From: Neonectria sp. B-13
Lineage: Eukaryota > Ascomycota > Sordariomycetes > Hypocreales > Nectriaceae
Direction of reading: 5' to 3'
DNA length: 64,000 nucleotides
Assembly: GCA_002682825.1 (NCBI GenBank)
Contig: NOKP01000002.1
Coordinates: 2,759,063-2,823,062, forward strand
Each line of letters begins with the position of its first letter. Positions within the stretch are counted from its first letter, which is position 1. The translations under genes were made by a program, and so were the position numbers. Below are positions 1-11,771 of the stretch, one piece after another. The notes below the pieces were generated by a model. The model was not told where the DNA came from. It searched no databases and worked only from the letters and a program-made list of their open reading frames with translations.

Positions 1-286
1 AAGGGTAATAAGCACGTGGTATCATGGGGAGATGAAAGACGGCACGAGTAAGGTGAGGTCGGTCAACTAATAGTTCGAAGTCGCCAAAGACCAGGCCCGT
101 CTCCACCCAAGCCGACTCCGTTGATGACCCCCTCCCTCCCGCTCATCCAACCAACCCGCCGCAACCCCGCCACTCGAGCTTCGTCCCGTCCGCTCTTCAT
201 ACCGCCTCCTCCCAACATAAACCACCGCTCTCACCTGCTCCATCCTCCTCGCCCACATCATCTCTCTCTCCAAACAGCCGCCCATC

Positions 287-633
287 ATGGATGAGATTGC
301 AAAGGAATACGACGTCATCGTGCTGGGCACTGGTATGTCTCTCTTCCTCTCTCTCTACCTCGCTCTCTGGGTCTCGTCTTCTGCTTCTCTCCTTGCCCCG
401 AGGAGACCCCCGCATCCAGCCAGAGCTTTGCTCGGCGTGGGGCGCTGCATCGCAGGACAAGGGAAGCTTTGGTTTTTGGTTTCTTTTCTTTTTGCTGACG
501 AGGCTTAGGATTGACCGAGTGCATTCTGTCTGGGTATGCGAGAACCCCGTGATGCCTGCTATGCCATGATGCGATGCTGTGATGCCGTGCTGCTTGGGTG
601 GTGCTGGTGCTGGTGCTAACGCCAACGCTGCTA

Positions 634-666
<33 letters not shown>

Positions 667-2399
667 TTACCGCTCCTGTCGACTGTTGGCTAATGCATGC
701 TTCTCCCAGTGTTCTGAGCGTCAAGGGCAAGAAGGTCCTTCACATCGACCGCAACGACCACTATGGCGGGTGAGCTCAACTCCTCCGTGTCCCAGATTAG
801 ATTCAACCAAGCTGACCCCTATCCTAGTGAAGCTGCTTCCGTGAACCTCGAGACGGTATGCATCACCCCCCCCCACTCCCCGTTCCGAATCCACCCCCTC
901 CTAAACCCATATTTTTCTAACGACGACGCCCACAATAGCTCTTCAAGAAGTATGGCAACTACCCGGCCGGCGAGGAGCCATGGAAGAACTACGGCCGCCT
1001 CAACGACTGGAACATCGACCTCGTCCCCAAGTTCCTCATGTCCTCTGGCGAACTGACCAACATCCTCGTCTCCACCGACGTCACCCGATACCTCGAGTTC
1101 AAGCAGGTCGCCGGCGGCTACGTCCAGCAGAGCTCCGGTCCCAAGGCCACCGTTGCCAAGGTCCCCTCAGATGCCGCCGAGGCTCTCAGGTCTCCGCTCA
1201 TGGGCATCTTCGAGAAGCGACGCATGAAGTCCTTCATCGAGTGGGTTGGCACCTTTGACATCAAGGACACCGCTACACACAAGGGTTTGTCGCCCTCCCC
1301 AGGCTTATGCTCCCATGACGAAACACATCTTGGTGGCCTTGTCCTCAGAGACCCACGCTGACACCCATGTGCCATCTATACAGGTCTTGACATCAACAAC
1401 TGCGCTATGAAGGATGTCTACGAGAAGTTCGGTCTCGAGGCCAGTACCCGCGACTTCATCGGTCATGCCATGGCTCTCTACCTCACCGACGAGCACATCT
1501 CCAACAAGGGCCAGGCGCCCGAGGTCATCGAGCGCATCCGTCTCTACGGAAACTCCGTCGCCCGGTACGGCAAGTCCCCTTACATCTACCCTCTTTACGG
1601 ACTCGGCGAGCTCCCCCAGGGCTTCGCTCGTCTGTCCGCAATCTACGGCGGTACCTACATGCTCAACACCAACGTCGACGAGATCTTGTACGATGGCGCC
1701 AAGGCCGTCGGTATCAAGGCTACCATGACTGGCGTTGAGGAGATGAAGTTCGAGACCAAGGCCAAGATGATCCTCGGTGACCCCTCGTACTTCCCTGGCA
1801 AGACGAAGGTCGTCGGCCACGTCGTCCGTGCCATCTGTATTCTGAAGCATCCCTTGACTGGCACCAACGATAGCGACTCTGCTCAGCTCATCATCCCCCA
1901 GTCCCAGGTGGGCCGCAAGAACGGTAAGATTCCTTGCCACCACCCTGTCTCTGCTCTCCCTGCACCAATCCTGACATGCTATAGACATCTACATCGCTTG
2001 CGTCTCGTCTGCCCACAACGTTTGCCCCAAGGGCTTCTGGATTGCCATCGTTTCCACCATCGCCGAGACCTCGGCCAACCACCACCTCGAGCTCCAGCCC
2101 GGTTTGGACCGCCTCGGCAAGATCGAGGAGCAGTTCATGGTACGCCTCCTCGCTTACTAGAAGTGATAAATAAAAAAGACACTAACATGGTTTTCCTCAT
2201 TTAGGGAGCTCCCATCCCCATCTCCGAGCCCCTCGAGAACGGCACCAACGACAACATTTTCATCTCCAAGAGCTACGACGCCACCAGCCACTTCGAGACC
2301 ACCACCGACGACGTCAAGGACATCTACCGCCGCTGCACTGGCGAGGAGCTCAAGGTTGAGGGCCTGAGGGAGGGTCTCCAGGTCGCTGAGGAGCAATAA
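287..2399 (+). CDS. GDI1: Rab GDP-dissociation inhibitor (GDI), 8 exons
   Basis: Secretory-pathway Rab GDI, which extracts GDP-bound prenylated Rab GTPases from membranes and recycles them through the cytosol. Exons I assign: 287-332, 509-533, 710-769, 828-855, 939-1284, 1384-1923, 1985-2139, 2205-2399, giving 464 residues, the usual length of the family. The N-terminus carries the GDI/REP nucleotide-fold motif YDVIVLGTG followed by LTECILSG, KKVLHIDRNDHYGG and EAASVNLE, all diagnostic of GDI. Exon 2 is a 25-nt micro-exon encoding only LTECILS and split codons; without it the conserved GTGLTEC motif is broken. Introns 1 and 2 are unusually long (176 nt each) and intron 2 contains a hexanucleotide repeat. 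The start ATG follows a CT-rich leader. The gene converges on NOG1. Identity is certain; the short exons are inferred from splice signals and family alignment from memory. Confidence 0.95.
634..666. repeat. GTGTCG hexanucleotide microsatellite in a GDI intron
   Basis: About five copies of a GTGTCG-type unit lie inside the second GDI intron, some 45 nt before the acceptor at 709. The repeat is intronic and not translated in the model given for the gene. Confidence 0.8.
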
Positions 2400-2976
2400 G
2401 CGCCCGGTCATCTGAAGTGACGTGGGTAACGCGATGTGAAAGTGCGCTTGGGCAAGGCTCGTGCGTTTCGTTTCGTGGTGTGGAAAAGGACAAGCTCCTT
2501 TACCTTGGCAATTGATGTGTCATACACATAGCATGCCATACAGGGACGCGGGGTGCTACTGTAAATGTTACGCACAACGATGAAATATACCTCTTCGATA
2601 TACACCTCACATTTATAAGCATAATCTTGAGAACAGAGTCACAGCCGCTATTGGCCGACCGACCAGGCTGTCTCGATGGTTTAACTGGTGACTCGCCTCA
2701 ATTTTGGTACTGACATCTCATGATCATGATATATAACGTTCCGGGCAACCCCCCCTTCTCTGGGGTTTATCAGAGGGTGCCGTAAATATCTAGCTAGCCG
2801 ACCTGGGGGGTCATCGCAAGAAAACACGCCAAAGTAGAACACTTTGTTGTGAGACTCGCTCCCCCGCGGAACAAACCATCCCATACGCCCTAAACTCCCA
2901 AGCAACCCACGACCCGCACCTGCGACATGCGAAAAGAGAAAGACAAGCCGGAAGGAAGCAAGTACTTTTTGATTTT

Positions 2977-5165
2977 TTATCGTCGCTGAGTCTTGCCCAT
3001 GCCACGCTTTCCGGCAACCTAGAGAGTTGAACGTTAGTTGTCTGCTGGTGGCGAAAGGCATCGATATAGATGTGAAATGAGTGAAACTTACAAGATGCTT
3101 GATGAGGGAGGCAGTGGTATGACGATCGCCCTCTCCCTGTCGGGCCATGCGGTTCAGTTTCCTCTGGTTGAGCTTTTGGATGCGCTCGGCCTTGGTGCGG
3201 GCGGCTTCGTCCTGGACACCGTCCTCGAGACGGCTGGTGGCCGGGTGACGGCTCATTGAGCGGGCACGGCTCTTGGAGCGCATGCGATCGCGCGGGGTGC
3301 CGCTGCGGCCGTCCACGTCCATGGCGTCGGGGTCGTCGGTGCCCAGACGGCTGCGAGGCAGCGAGCGGCCACGGGGGCGGGACTTGGAGCGGGCTCGCTC
3401 GGCGATCTCGGTGGTGTCGACACCAAGGGAGTCGAGAGCGTCCTCGAACTCGGACAAGGGCTTCTTCATCATCTTGCGGGGGATGATGGCCTGGTTCTTG
3501 AGTCTCTTCTTCATGAGGGCCTCGTTGCGGATGAGCTGCTGCTTCTCACGGATGATCTCGGCCTTGCGCATGACCTCGGCCTCCTCGTCATCCTCAATCT
3601 CCTCATCAGAGTCGTAGAATCCTTCCGCCTCGAGCTTCTCCTCCTCCTCTTCAAGAGACGCCAGCTTGGCCTCAATATCGGGATCGACGAAGTCGAAGAC
3701 GTTCTTGCCGTCGAAGATCTCGGGGACCTTGTCGAACTTCCACTCATCGTTGGCAAGGAGGTAGTCCCCACGAATGTCAACGTTGTAGACACCAGCACCA
3801 CCGTTTTCATCCTGGGTATCCCGGGCAGTTCTTCGGCGCTCAGGATCGGTTCTGTCGTACTTCTTGCGCTCCTTGATGCCCTCAGGGATGAACGTCTCCA
3901 GGGTCTTGCCTCCCATGGGCTGAGCAACGTGGATTCGGGACATGACGTCGGCCAGTCTGCCGCCAACGGCGCCGGCAGCGCTGGTTCCCGCCTTCAACTT
4001 CTGGTTCACTCGCTCGGCGATCAAGCGCTCGCAAGCGGCATTCTTGACTTCCTGGACACCCTCCTGGGTGTTGCAAGAGAGCTGGAGCAACTCAACCTCA
4101 CCAGCCTTGAGGAGGCCCCTGACCTCGGTCTGGAGCTCTTCCTCAAGGTCTTCGATTCGGGTAACGTCAATCTTGTTGATGACGATAAAGACGAGCTTGT
4201 TCGAGAAAAGAGGCTTGATGCTCTTGAACAGCTGGATCTGGGAGGTCACAGTGTAACCACACTGCTCCGAAAGATCCATAAAGTACATGATGGCGGATCT
4301 CAAGTGAGCAATGGCGGTAATACTAGATCCTGTCAGTATATTGATCATGATTGCGATTCGGATTGATCCACATACCTTTGCATCTCAATCGTGTTCATCT
4401 CCTCGAGAGGGTGATCGAGAATTCCAGGGGTATCAATGGCCTGGAATCGCAAGTACTTGTAGTCGAAGTGGCCGACAAACAGACTCTTGGTGGTGAAGGC
4501 GTAGGGCTGGACATCGACATCGGCGCGGGTGACACTGCGCAGGAAGCTGGACTTTCCGACATTGGGGTAACCGCAGATGACCAGGGTTCGGGTGTTGGGG
4601 TCGATGGAAGGCAGACGGCCCAAATGCTGGCGGACCTGGTCAAGGTACATCAACGGGTCCTTGAGGCGCCTGATGAGAGTGGCCATGCGACCGAGGGCGG
4701 CCCGCTTGAGCTGCTTGCACTGATACAGCGACTGGCCGTACTTGAGAAGACGGACATAATCTCTGGAGATGGTCTCGATCAGATGCTTGGCCGTGGACAT
4801 CTGGCCGAGGGCGATTCTGAAGTGGTCGGCATCGTAGAGGGTGTTGAGCAGGTCCTTGTGGAAAGGGTGGATGTCCTGCAGCCGGGGAAAGCTCTCGAGG
4901 ATGGCGCCAAACTTCTCGGAGAAGGTCTCCTGGGTGAACTTGACCTTACGGGTGTAGAAGGCTGCGAGGATATGTGGTTAGCGACGGTGAAAGCGACGGG
5001 GAGGGCGGGTTTTTGGTGGTTGGGGCAATGCGAACATCGAATACGACTGATCTGGAAACCAGCGCGGATCTGGGTGGGCAGCTTGCGCTGGGTCCTGCTC
5101 AGCACAATGTCCAGGAACTCCTGCTGAGTAGGGACGGGGGGGATGTCCTTCCAGGTCGTCTTCAT
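2977..5165 (-). CDS. NOG1: Nucleolar GTP-binding protein 1 (60S ribosome biogenesis GTPase)
   Basis: Essential GTPase of the nucleolus that joins pre-60S particles, inserts its tail into the exit tunnel and is needed for 27S pre-rRNA processing. Exons on the minus strand: 5165-5036, 4961-4376, 4322-3092, 3018-2977; total 662 residues (yeast about 650). Motifs seen: P-loop GYPNVGKS near residue 174, DTPG near 220, NKID near 288, then the NOGCT region with [20 protein letters not shown], an acidic stretch and a basic Ser/Arg-rich tail. The last exon encodes only [13 protein letters not shown], the conserved C-terminus, so the open frame that runs on past 3092 is an intron read-through. The first donor reads GTTCGC, a weak GT site. 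The gene is divergent from URA5 and converges on GDI1. Confidence 0.95.
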
Positions 5166-5723
5166 GATGGGCGATCTGGTGGTTGGTTTTTCTTATTTTC
5201 TTTGCTGCACGACAAGCGGGAGTCGATGCAAGACGAGACTTCTCGAGGCGAGGCGAGAAATGGCAAATTCAGTTGGGCGGTCAATTTTTTTTTCCAAAGA
5301 GGTGGGTGGAGTCGTGGCGGGTCACCTTATCGATAAGCACAAGCGTGGGATAACAACCGAAGTCACTCCGCGCCCGGGCTCTGCGGAGGAGGTACAAGGC
5401 TCAATTTTCACCCCGCCGAACCAACCCCACCAACACACTGAGAGAGGGTGGGTGCTCGGAAGAAGAAGGCACCGCGGCAGGACGACGAGGGGATTGACAA
5501 CTTCCGTCATTCACTCACCACCAGAAGGATATCTAAGTCACCGAGAGTCGATTTGCCCCAGGAGGTAAGGCTCGCCTTGTGTTGGATTTGGCTCTTCTCG
5601 CAGCAACTTTCTAACTCATCCAAGGTCTCTCTTCCTCTCTCTCACACCCCACCACCACCACCACCACCATCCACTCCAAACCACCTCCGTTGACTACCTA
5701 CCTCCACAACAACATCTCCCGCA
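5166..5723. other. Divergent NOG1/URA5 promoter region
   Basis: 558 bases between the two divergent starts. It holds pyrimidine-rich and CAC-rich tracts close to the URA5 start and a T-tract at 5286-5293. I see no ORF with coding character. It probably serves as promoter and 5' leader for both genes. Confidence 0.6.
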
Positions 5724-6425
5724 ATGACTTCCCAGCTCGCCCCCTACAAGCAGGAGTTTCTGCAGGCCGCCATCTCCGGAGGTGTCCTAAAGTTCGGCAG
5801 CTTCGAGCTCAAGTCCAAGCGCATCTCCCCCTACTTCTTCAATGCCGGCCTCTTCCACACAACCCGCCTGGCCGGCGCCATCGCCACGGCCTTTGCCCAG
5901 GTCGTCGTAGACGCCAGGAAGGATGGCTTGGAGTTTGACATCATCTTCGGCCCCGCCTACAAGGGCATCCCCCTCGCTGCCACCATTGCCGTCGAGCTCG
6001 GCAGGCTGGCTCCTGAGACCCTTGACACCGTTTCGTACTCGTTCGACCGCAAGGAAGCCAAGGACCACGGCGAGGGTGGTAACATCGTTGGAGCTGCTCT
6101 CAAGGGAAAGAAGGTTCTGATTGTCGACGACGTTATCACCGCCGGTACCGCTAAGCGGGAAGCTATCGATAAGATTCGCAAGGAGGGTGGTATCGTCGTG
6201 GGCATCGCTGTTGCTCTGGACCGAATGGAGAAGCTCCCTGCGGCCGATGGTGACGAGTCTAAGCCCGGGCCTAGCGCGATTGGCGAGTTGCGAAAGGAGT
6301 ACGGTATCCCCATTGTGACCATCCTAACTCTGGATGATATCATTGAGGGCATGAAGAGCTTTGCCTCGGAGGATGATGTCAAGCGGACCGAGGCGTATCG
6401 TCAGAAGTACAAGGCTACCGACTAG
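5724..6425 (+). CDS. URA5: Orotate phosphoribosyltransferase
   Basis: Single-exon gene for OPRTase (233 residues), which joins orotate to PRPP to make orotidine-5'-phosphate in de novo UMP synthesis in the cytosol. The sequence shows the N-terminal helix and [19 protein letters not shown] segment typical of fungal and bacterial OPRTases, [12 protein letters not shown] with the lysine loop, [14 protein letters not shown] (the flexible catalytic loop), and the PRPP-binding motif [13 protein letters not shown] near residue 131. Length matches the yeast enzyme (226). The start ATG is the first in frame after a CA/CT-rich leader. No intron is needed. The gene converges on the acetyltransferase gene. 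Confidence 0.97.
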   Translation: MTSQLAPYKQEFLQAAISGGVLKFGSFELKSKRISPYFFNAGLFHTTRLAGAIATAFAQVVVDARKDGLEFDIIFGPAYKGIPLAATIAVELGRLAPETLDTVSYSFDRKEAKDHGEGGNIVGAALKGKKVLIVDDVITAGTAKREAIDKIRKEGGIVVGIAVALDRMEKLPAADGDESKPGPSAIGELRKEYGIPIVTILTLDDIIEGMKSFASEDDVKRTEAYRQKYKATD

Positions 6426-6927
6426 AAAGAAAATTGCTGTGAAGAATTGATAAAAGAGACAACGTCTATTTGCGTGGACAACCTCTGCTGGGTTTAAGAA
6501 CAAGAGCCCACTAACGCCCGAGCTTGAGAACTCGATTCTAGACATGTCCCACCGTAAATTTGACATAGTTTATCATGAGTTGGGAGGTTCTCTTGAAATC
6601 AAAGCACAGGTGCTTGATTGTAGGAATTCCCGTGAGTTGTTCTAGAGCTGTACCTCGACTGTTTTAGTGTGAACAGCAGATTTGTTCGTGCAAATAAATG
6701 ACGGGAGAAATTTCCATCATCAAGAGGGGCGGGAACTAAACACTGGCGAGATCATTTAGACCAGCTACCTATGCAATTATGAAAAGTCTTCGCAGATGCT
6801 AAGCGGCCCCTGGATGCAGTGGGAAAAATGGAAGTAAGAAAAAAATGCAATTAATTGGCGTACATCCCTTTCTTGGAGGAGACCTTGAAGCATGTGTGGG
6901 TTCCTAGGAGTCGGGTTCGCCCTCATG
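6426..6927. other. URA5/acetyltransferase 3' intergenic region
   Basis: About 500 bases between two convergent stops. It is AT-richer than the genes and contains short A-rich tracts that could act in polyadenylation. Nothing else is recognisable. Confidence 0.5.
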
Positions 6928-8024
6928 CTAAGCCCGCTTAACGTGGGTAGGCACTTCCTTGACCTTTTGTTTCGGTCCACCAAGATCAAGGACCTGGAAG
7001 AAGTTAGGATTTGATTTCAAGCTCAACAGATGGGACAATGGCTTACCATGGCATGCCAACCTTCGCCGGCCAAGGCCTCCGTACTTGGGCCAAGATCCCT
7101 GAACCCAAAGCATTTGTAGAACTGAACAGAGTACTGGGATCGTTAGAATGCCACCAATATCTGAGCAAAGACTTGCAAGGAAACTTACTGGCTTGCATAT
7201 CAATGCGACTCGATCTGCCATTCCCGATTCATTCATGAGTTGGAGATAGGACTTCATCGCGGTCTTGCCAATGCCGACACCCTGCACCTCGGGACACACA
7301 GCGAATGAATGAAGGCATATTGTCCTCCCTGAAGATTGGTGACCCAAAGTTGAGCCCTTCGACGCTGCAGGGTCCCGCCACTTTTCGGGGAACGCCATGT
7401 CATCATCTGTGATGATAGGATGTTTACCAAGGGTAGCAATGATATGGGCGAACATGATGTGCTTGGCACGATCAGGGCGTCCAGACTCGACTGGTCGACT
7501 GTGCTTCATAGTTGCGATCCACCAGTCCTTGGCATCATCCGGTCTGTAGCTGTTGAACAAGCCATAGCATACTCCTCCGGATTTCCGGATGCGATACTCG
7601 ATCTGGAGGATTGATTACATTAGCATGAATGTGAGAAAATTTACATCACAAAGCTAGTAGAGAATGGTGACTCAGAAAGAGATAGGGTGGACTTATGGCA
7701 TACCGTTTCTCTGGAAGCTCTATGCTTTGGATCGGACAGAGCAGCGTACTCGAGCGTCACGCAGGTTTCAATGTCGTTCTCCGTCAGGGGTGATAACATC
7801 GGGGCCCAATGAAAGGGGATGACCTTTTTCATAAGACCGGCCTCGGAGTTTCGCTTCTGGATTCTTAACTGGGTGATATTTCTCTTGACCGTGACCAAGT
7901 CCTCGTCAGCATCGCAGGAATCATCGATGGCATCGCCATCTTCGTCTGTATCTCTCTCAGACGGAGCACCGCCGGAGAAGATCATGTCCCGAGCTGCCGT
8001 CGCGAACTCGTTTTTTTGATCCAT
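6928..8024 (-). CDS. GNAT-family N-acetyltransferase (aralkylamine/serotonin N-acetyltransferase-like)
   Basis: Four exons on the minus strand (8024-7704, 7602-7189, 7133-7047, 6993-6928) give 295 residues. After an acidic, probably disordered N-terminal stretch, the GNAT fold begins at PLTENDIETCVTLEYAAL. The region LHSFAVCPEVQGVGIGKTA holds the acetyl-CoA pyrophosphate-binding motif A (Q-x-V-G-I-G-K, near residue 216). The last exons add FYKCFGFRDLGPS, the usual end of the fold, and GEGWHAM. The layout resembles fungal proteins annotated as serotonin (aralkylamine) N-acetyltransferases; the true amine substrate is unknown. The splice model restores the beta-bulge to FYxxFGF continuity that no single reading frame shows. 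The fold is secure, the substrate assignment is inference. Confidence 0.85.
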
Positions 8025-11000
8025 GTTGGTTGTGAGACGTTAGGGTCGTTGCGGGTCGTTATGTGAGCCCGTTCCTACTCCGGGTTTCCTTGGATCATGA
8101 AATCCCGCCCTTGCAGACACGAAGCCGCTAATGCAGTTGGCAGGTCGGGGGTTTTGCAGAAGTCTGCAGACGAGGATTTTCCGAAGTTTGGACGGCTCGT
8201 CTGGTAAGTGGATGTTGGTCTCTGCCTGGTAGGTTGATACCCCTGGTCTTTGGTCTGTAGATATCAAGATTGAGAATGACGGTGACGATGACGATGATGA
8301 TGATGTGGATGGCGTCGACGAGAAACGTAGCATCGCCCTCCAGTCCCAATCGTCGGGGGAAATAGAGGCAAGGCAGCAGGTTGAGCAACGGAATGCGGAG
8401 AATTTAGCCACTGAGCTGAGACGTTGGAGTCAGTGAATCACGGAAGGGTTCACGATGTCGGGTCACGGGATAAAGGCGTTAGACGCCAGAAATCAGAACC
8501 CTGGTTTGCCTGGCCAGCTGGTTTGCTCGTCGACCCAAGTGGACCCACGGGCCCGAGGGATCGGACGATGAGGACGGCGCCGAGATGGGGCATGTGGGAC
8601 TACGACGGTATGGAGGGGGGACTGGGGACCGTGCCTGAGCCAACTTTCCGAGGAATGGGACCAGTGGGAGCAGGATGGGAATAACTCGGCTGTGTGGTGT
8701 TGGTGTTGGTGTTGGTGGGGTTGGCATAAATCGACACGATCGAGATGGGTTGAGGCAGGTTGAGGCTGAGTGGTTGGAGAAGCTGTTGGGCTTTGTTGGC
8801 TTCATTTTGGTGAACGAGCCGGACGAAACGAAACGAAATGAGGCGAGAGGGTTTTTCGGCGTGTGACCTCATTGGGATGAACTGATGCGGTTGCCACTTC
8901 CCGCTCTCAGCGTCGTACGTGCCTGCCCAACTGCCGCCGTGCCCGCTTGCCTCAGTTGGCGACCGAGGACAAGAGACCAGTACATAGATAGATGCCTTAA
9001 TAGGATTCTCACATTTTAGGTTTCCTCATCAGGGCTTTTCATCAGTGCTCGTGTCTGGGGAAAATGGCTGGGGAAATTGTAGTACGGACAACACAGTACA
9101 GAGGCTAACAATGTAGTACAGGGCGGGGTGGTTTACCAAATTCCGGACCCTCCACTCCGTTTTTACGAATATCTACCTATAGGTACTACCTATTGCAAAT
9201 GCCGACCTTAGGCTCCATGGCCGGTAAGCAGGTCGCATGTAGAGAACCACAACTTTTATGGATAATTAACAAGGGTTGACAGTCTGAATAGGTAGGAGGA
9301 AACAAGTCCGTTCTAGGCCGCCTGCGTTCTCTCTCGAAGCCAAACAATCCCCAAGAGACGGCTCGGGCTCCTGCACGATAATGACTCAACTCGATGTAAT
9401 CGAGTACCCCTGCGCACTAAACTGCAGGCAAAGCTGCAACCGCTACAGTGCATACCCTAAGGTAGTGAGTCGGAACGCCCTTCCGTGCTGGTCTGCGGGA
9501 AGGCCGTACATTGTACCTGCGGACAGCGGATACCGGACAGTGGATAGCGGAGGGCCCTGGACCAACGCATCCCGCTGATTCCACCCGCTGCCATGCTTGT
9601 TCTGCCAAAGCGACCAGCTCAGAAGTCACAGTCCTTGATTTGAAGTCGGAACAGGACCTAGCAAGGCTGGGAGGGGCCATCTAGCGGTAACGGGCTCGAT
9701 AATCTCGATACAGCCGACTACGAGATACTGAAGATGTCGGGGAAAACGGCAAGTCTGGTTGTCTGGACATCAACCTCATCGCCAAACAAGGATAGTGATG
9801 CTGCAGAGGAGATCATCATCCTGCACCTCGCTTTGGCTCCTTGCCGGAGTCGGCCATCGATCATTGGCCCCCATACGACCCGTCCTGGGACTGGGTCACT
9901 CCCTGGAGCGGCAGCAGCCGTGGCGATCTCAAGGCAAGCTTTGCTAACAAATCACCAACAGCCGTGGTATCCTGGTCGGCATTGGGTGCTTGCCTGGGCG
10001 GCATCGATGCGTTGTGTACGAAACACGTACAGTAAGTAGTATATCGTTTACACGCATCTGATTGAATCGAGACTATGTGGCCATTGGCTCGGGAGACAAC
10101 GACGAATATCCTCTCGAGGTTCGATGTCAAAACTGTGCCCTCTGAGGTTGATATGACGGCATGGGCGTCGTGGGACGGCTTTGCCCTACTATAGGTAGGT
10201 AGCATCAGTCAGCCTTCGACGAGCGGACAGGCGCTCGAATGATATTACGGCATCACATCCCAGCCCCGTGATGATTCAGTGTGCAGGGCAGCAAGCAAAC
10301 AAGCAAGCAAGCTGGTAACTTAAATAGGAGAGCAGGCAGCAGGCAGGTAGGCAAGCAACGCAACGCAACGCAAGCTGAGCAATCAAACGGGGACAGACGA
10401 GAAAGAAGGAAGGCTGGCAAGCAGGGAGGCAGACGGATGGACAGCTAGGCAACGGGCTCATGACGCCGCAAAATAAGCCGAGAAGCGTTGTGATGGTGGG
10501 TGGCTGATTGTTCTTGTGCTCGTTTGTCCGTTGTCAGACATCGGATCAGGGCAGCAAGCCGAGGCTCACGATGGATGGATGGAAGAGCACGAAACCACAA
10601 CGTCTTGGGGTTCAGGTTGTTGCCTTTTTGCGAACCTAGGCCTTCTGGTGAAGCTGCCCGTATCGCTGGCGGCCTGGGCCGCCGCCAATCACCTGGCGGC
10701 TCACTGAAGGCCCTGACGTTCTACTGCGGGCTTGATTCTAGTCCCCCGGAACGCACTGAGAGCTAGGTAGCTAGTGTGGAGGCGGGACGCGGGCGCTCCA
10801 GCGCTGTCGTCACCGCCGCGCCCGCCGAGGCCCACTAAGCCCGCAGGAAATTTGCCCCTCCAGGGCCTCCTCCTCCCCTCGTCCACTAACTCTCCCAGGC
10901 ACCGTCACTGTGAGGTTGGATTCATGCCCTCCACTTGATGATGAACACTTCGTAGGCCACCTACTAGCTACTAGATCCAACCTACAGGCTGCAGTAGAAT

Positions 11001-11771
11001 CCCAGAAGGTCGCCCATTGCAACCTTAGAAAAGCCCTCCTCGGGTCCGTCAGCTTTCCAAGGTTCCCCAGCCAAGCTTCCATCTGTGGCTGTCTCCCAAG
11101 TAGGACCCCTCCCAGAAGTCTCAGAAGTCTCAGGACGCTACTACGACAGACCTACTACCTGAGGTACCTCAAGGTAGTTCAACCAGCCAGCTTGTCGTCG
11201 CTTTGACCTCGATCGAACCCGTCCTGTTCAAACTCCATCCATCCTAAAGCGAGCGACTCCAAGATCCGCGTCACGACTCAGACCTCCCCCACTCCGCCTC
11301 CGCCTCCGACACTTACTTTCTCTTCTTTTCCTTCTGTTTTCTTTCTTCCCTCTCCCTCTCCATTTCCCCGCCCCCAGATCTTCTTCCCGCCCCTCCTTCT
11401 TATTTTCCTCTGGATCCTCAGGTATCCATCTTCCTTCACCGAACCCCCGGTAGGCAAGCGGACAGGTACGTAGGCTTGAGCTTCGCTTGCTACCCGTCTA
11501 CTATTTCATCCTCCCGGGACTGTCTGCTGTGTTCGACTACCCATCTACCTACCAAGAGCTGGCCACTAGACTCTGGCCCTTCACAGTTACGACTACAGCC
11601 TTCACCGCGATCACAACCAGAGCTAGATCCGCAAGCAGGTCCGCAAGCAGGTCCGCAACCCAGCCACTCGTCCATCTCCCATCTGCAGTCTCCCTGTCCA
11701 GCCTCGACCAACACCTCATCTCGTCTATCCGGATAACCAGCCGAACACTCCGAGCCACACATCTGCCCACA
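8025..11771. other. Gene-free region upstream of the acetyltransferase and DDI1
   Basis: 3.7 kb with no ORF that looks coding. The end next to the acetyltransferase has a 123-codon open frame (8040-8411, minus) rich in serine that I treat as leader DNA. The middle holds scattered TACCTA/TAGGTA motifs (around 9174-9190, 10194-10201, 11148-11176) and an AAGC simple repeat. From about 11270 to 11771 the plus strand is strongly pyrimidine-rich, as expected of the DDI1 promoter and 5' leader. Confidence 0.55.
10291..10312. repeat. AAGC/AAAC simple repeat
   Basis: A short run of AAGC-type tetranucleotides lies in intergenic DNA and is followed by related GCAAC and GCAGGCA repeats up to about 10375. 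No gene overlaps it. Confidence 0.6.

Noticed and set aside
1305..1988. 227-codon frame antisense to GDI1
   Set aside because: It overlaps two confirmed GDI exons and one intron and has no independent support.
8040..8411. 123-codon frame just upstream of the acetyltransferase start, same strand
   Set aside because: It ends 16 nt before the acetyltransferase ATG, is serine- and proline-rich without pattern, and is better explained as promoter or leader DNA.
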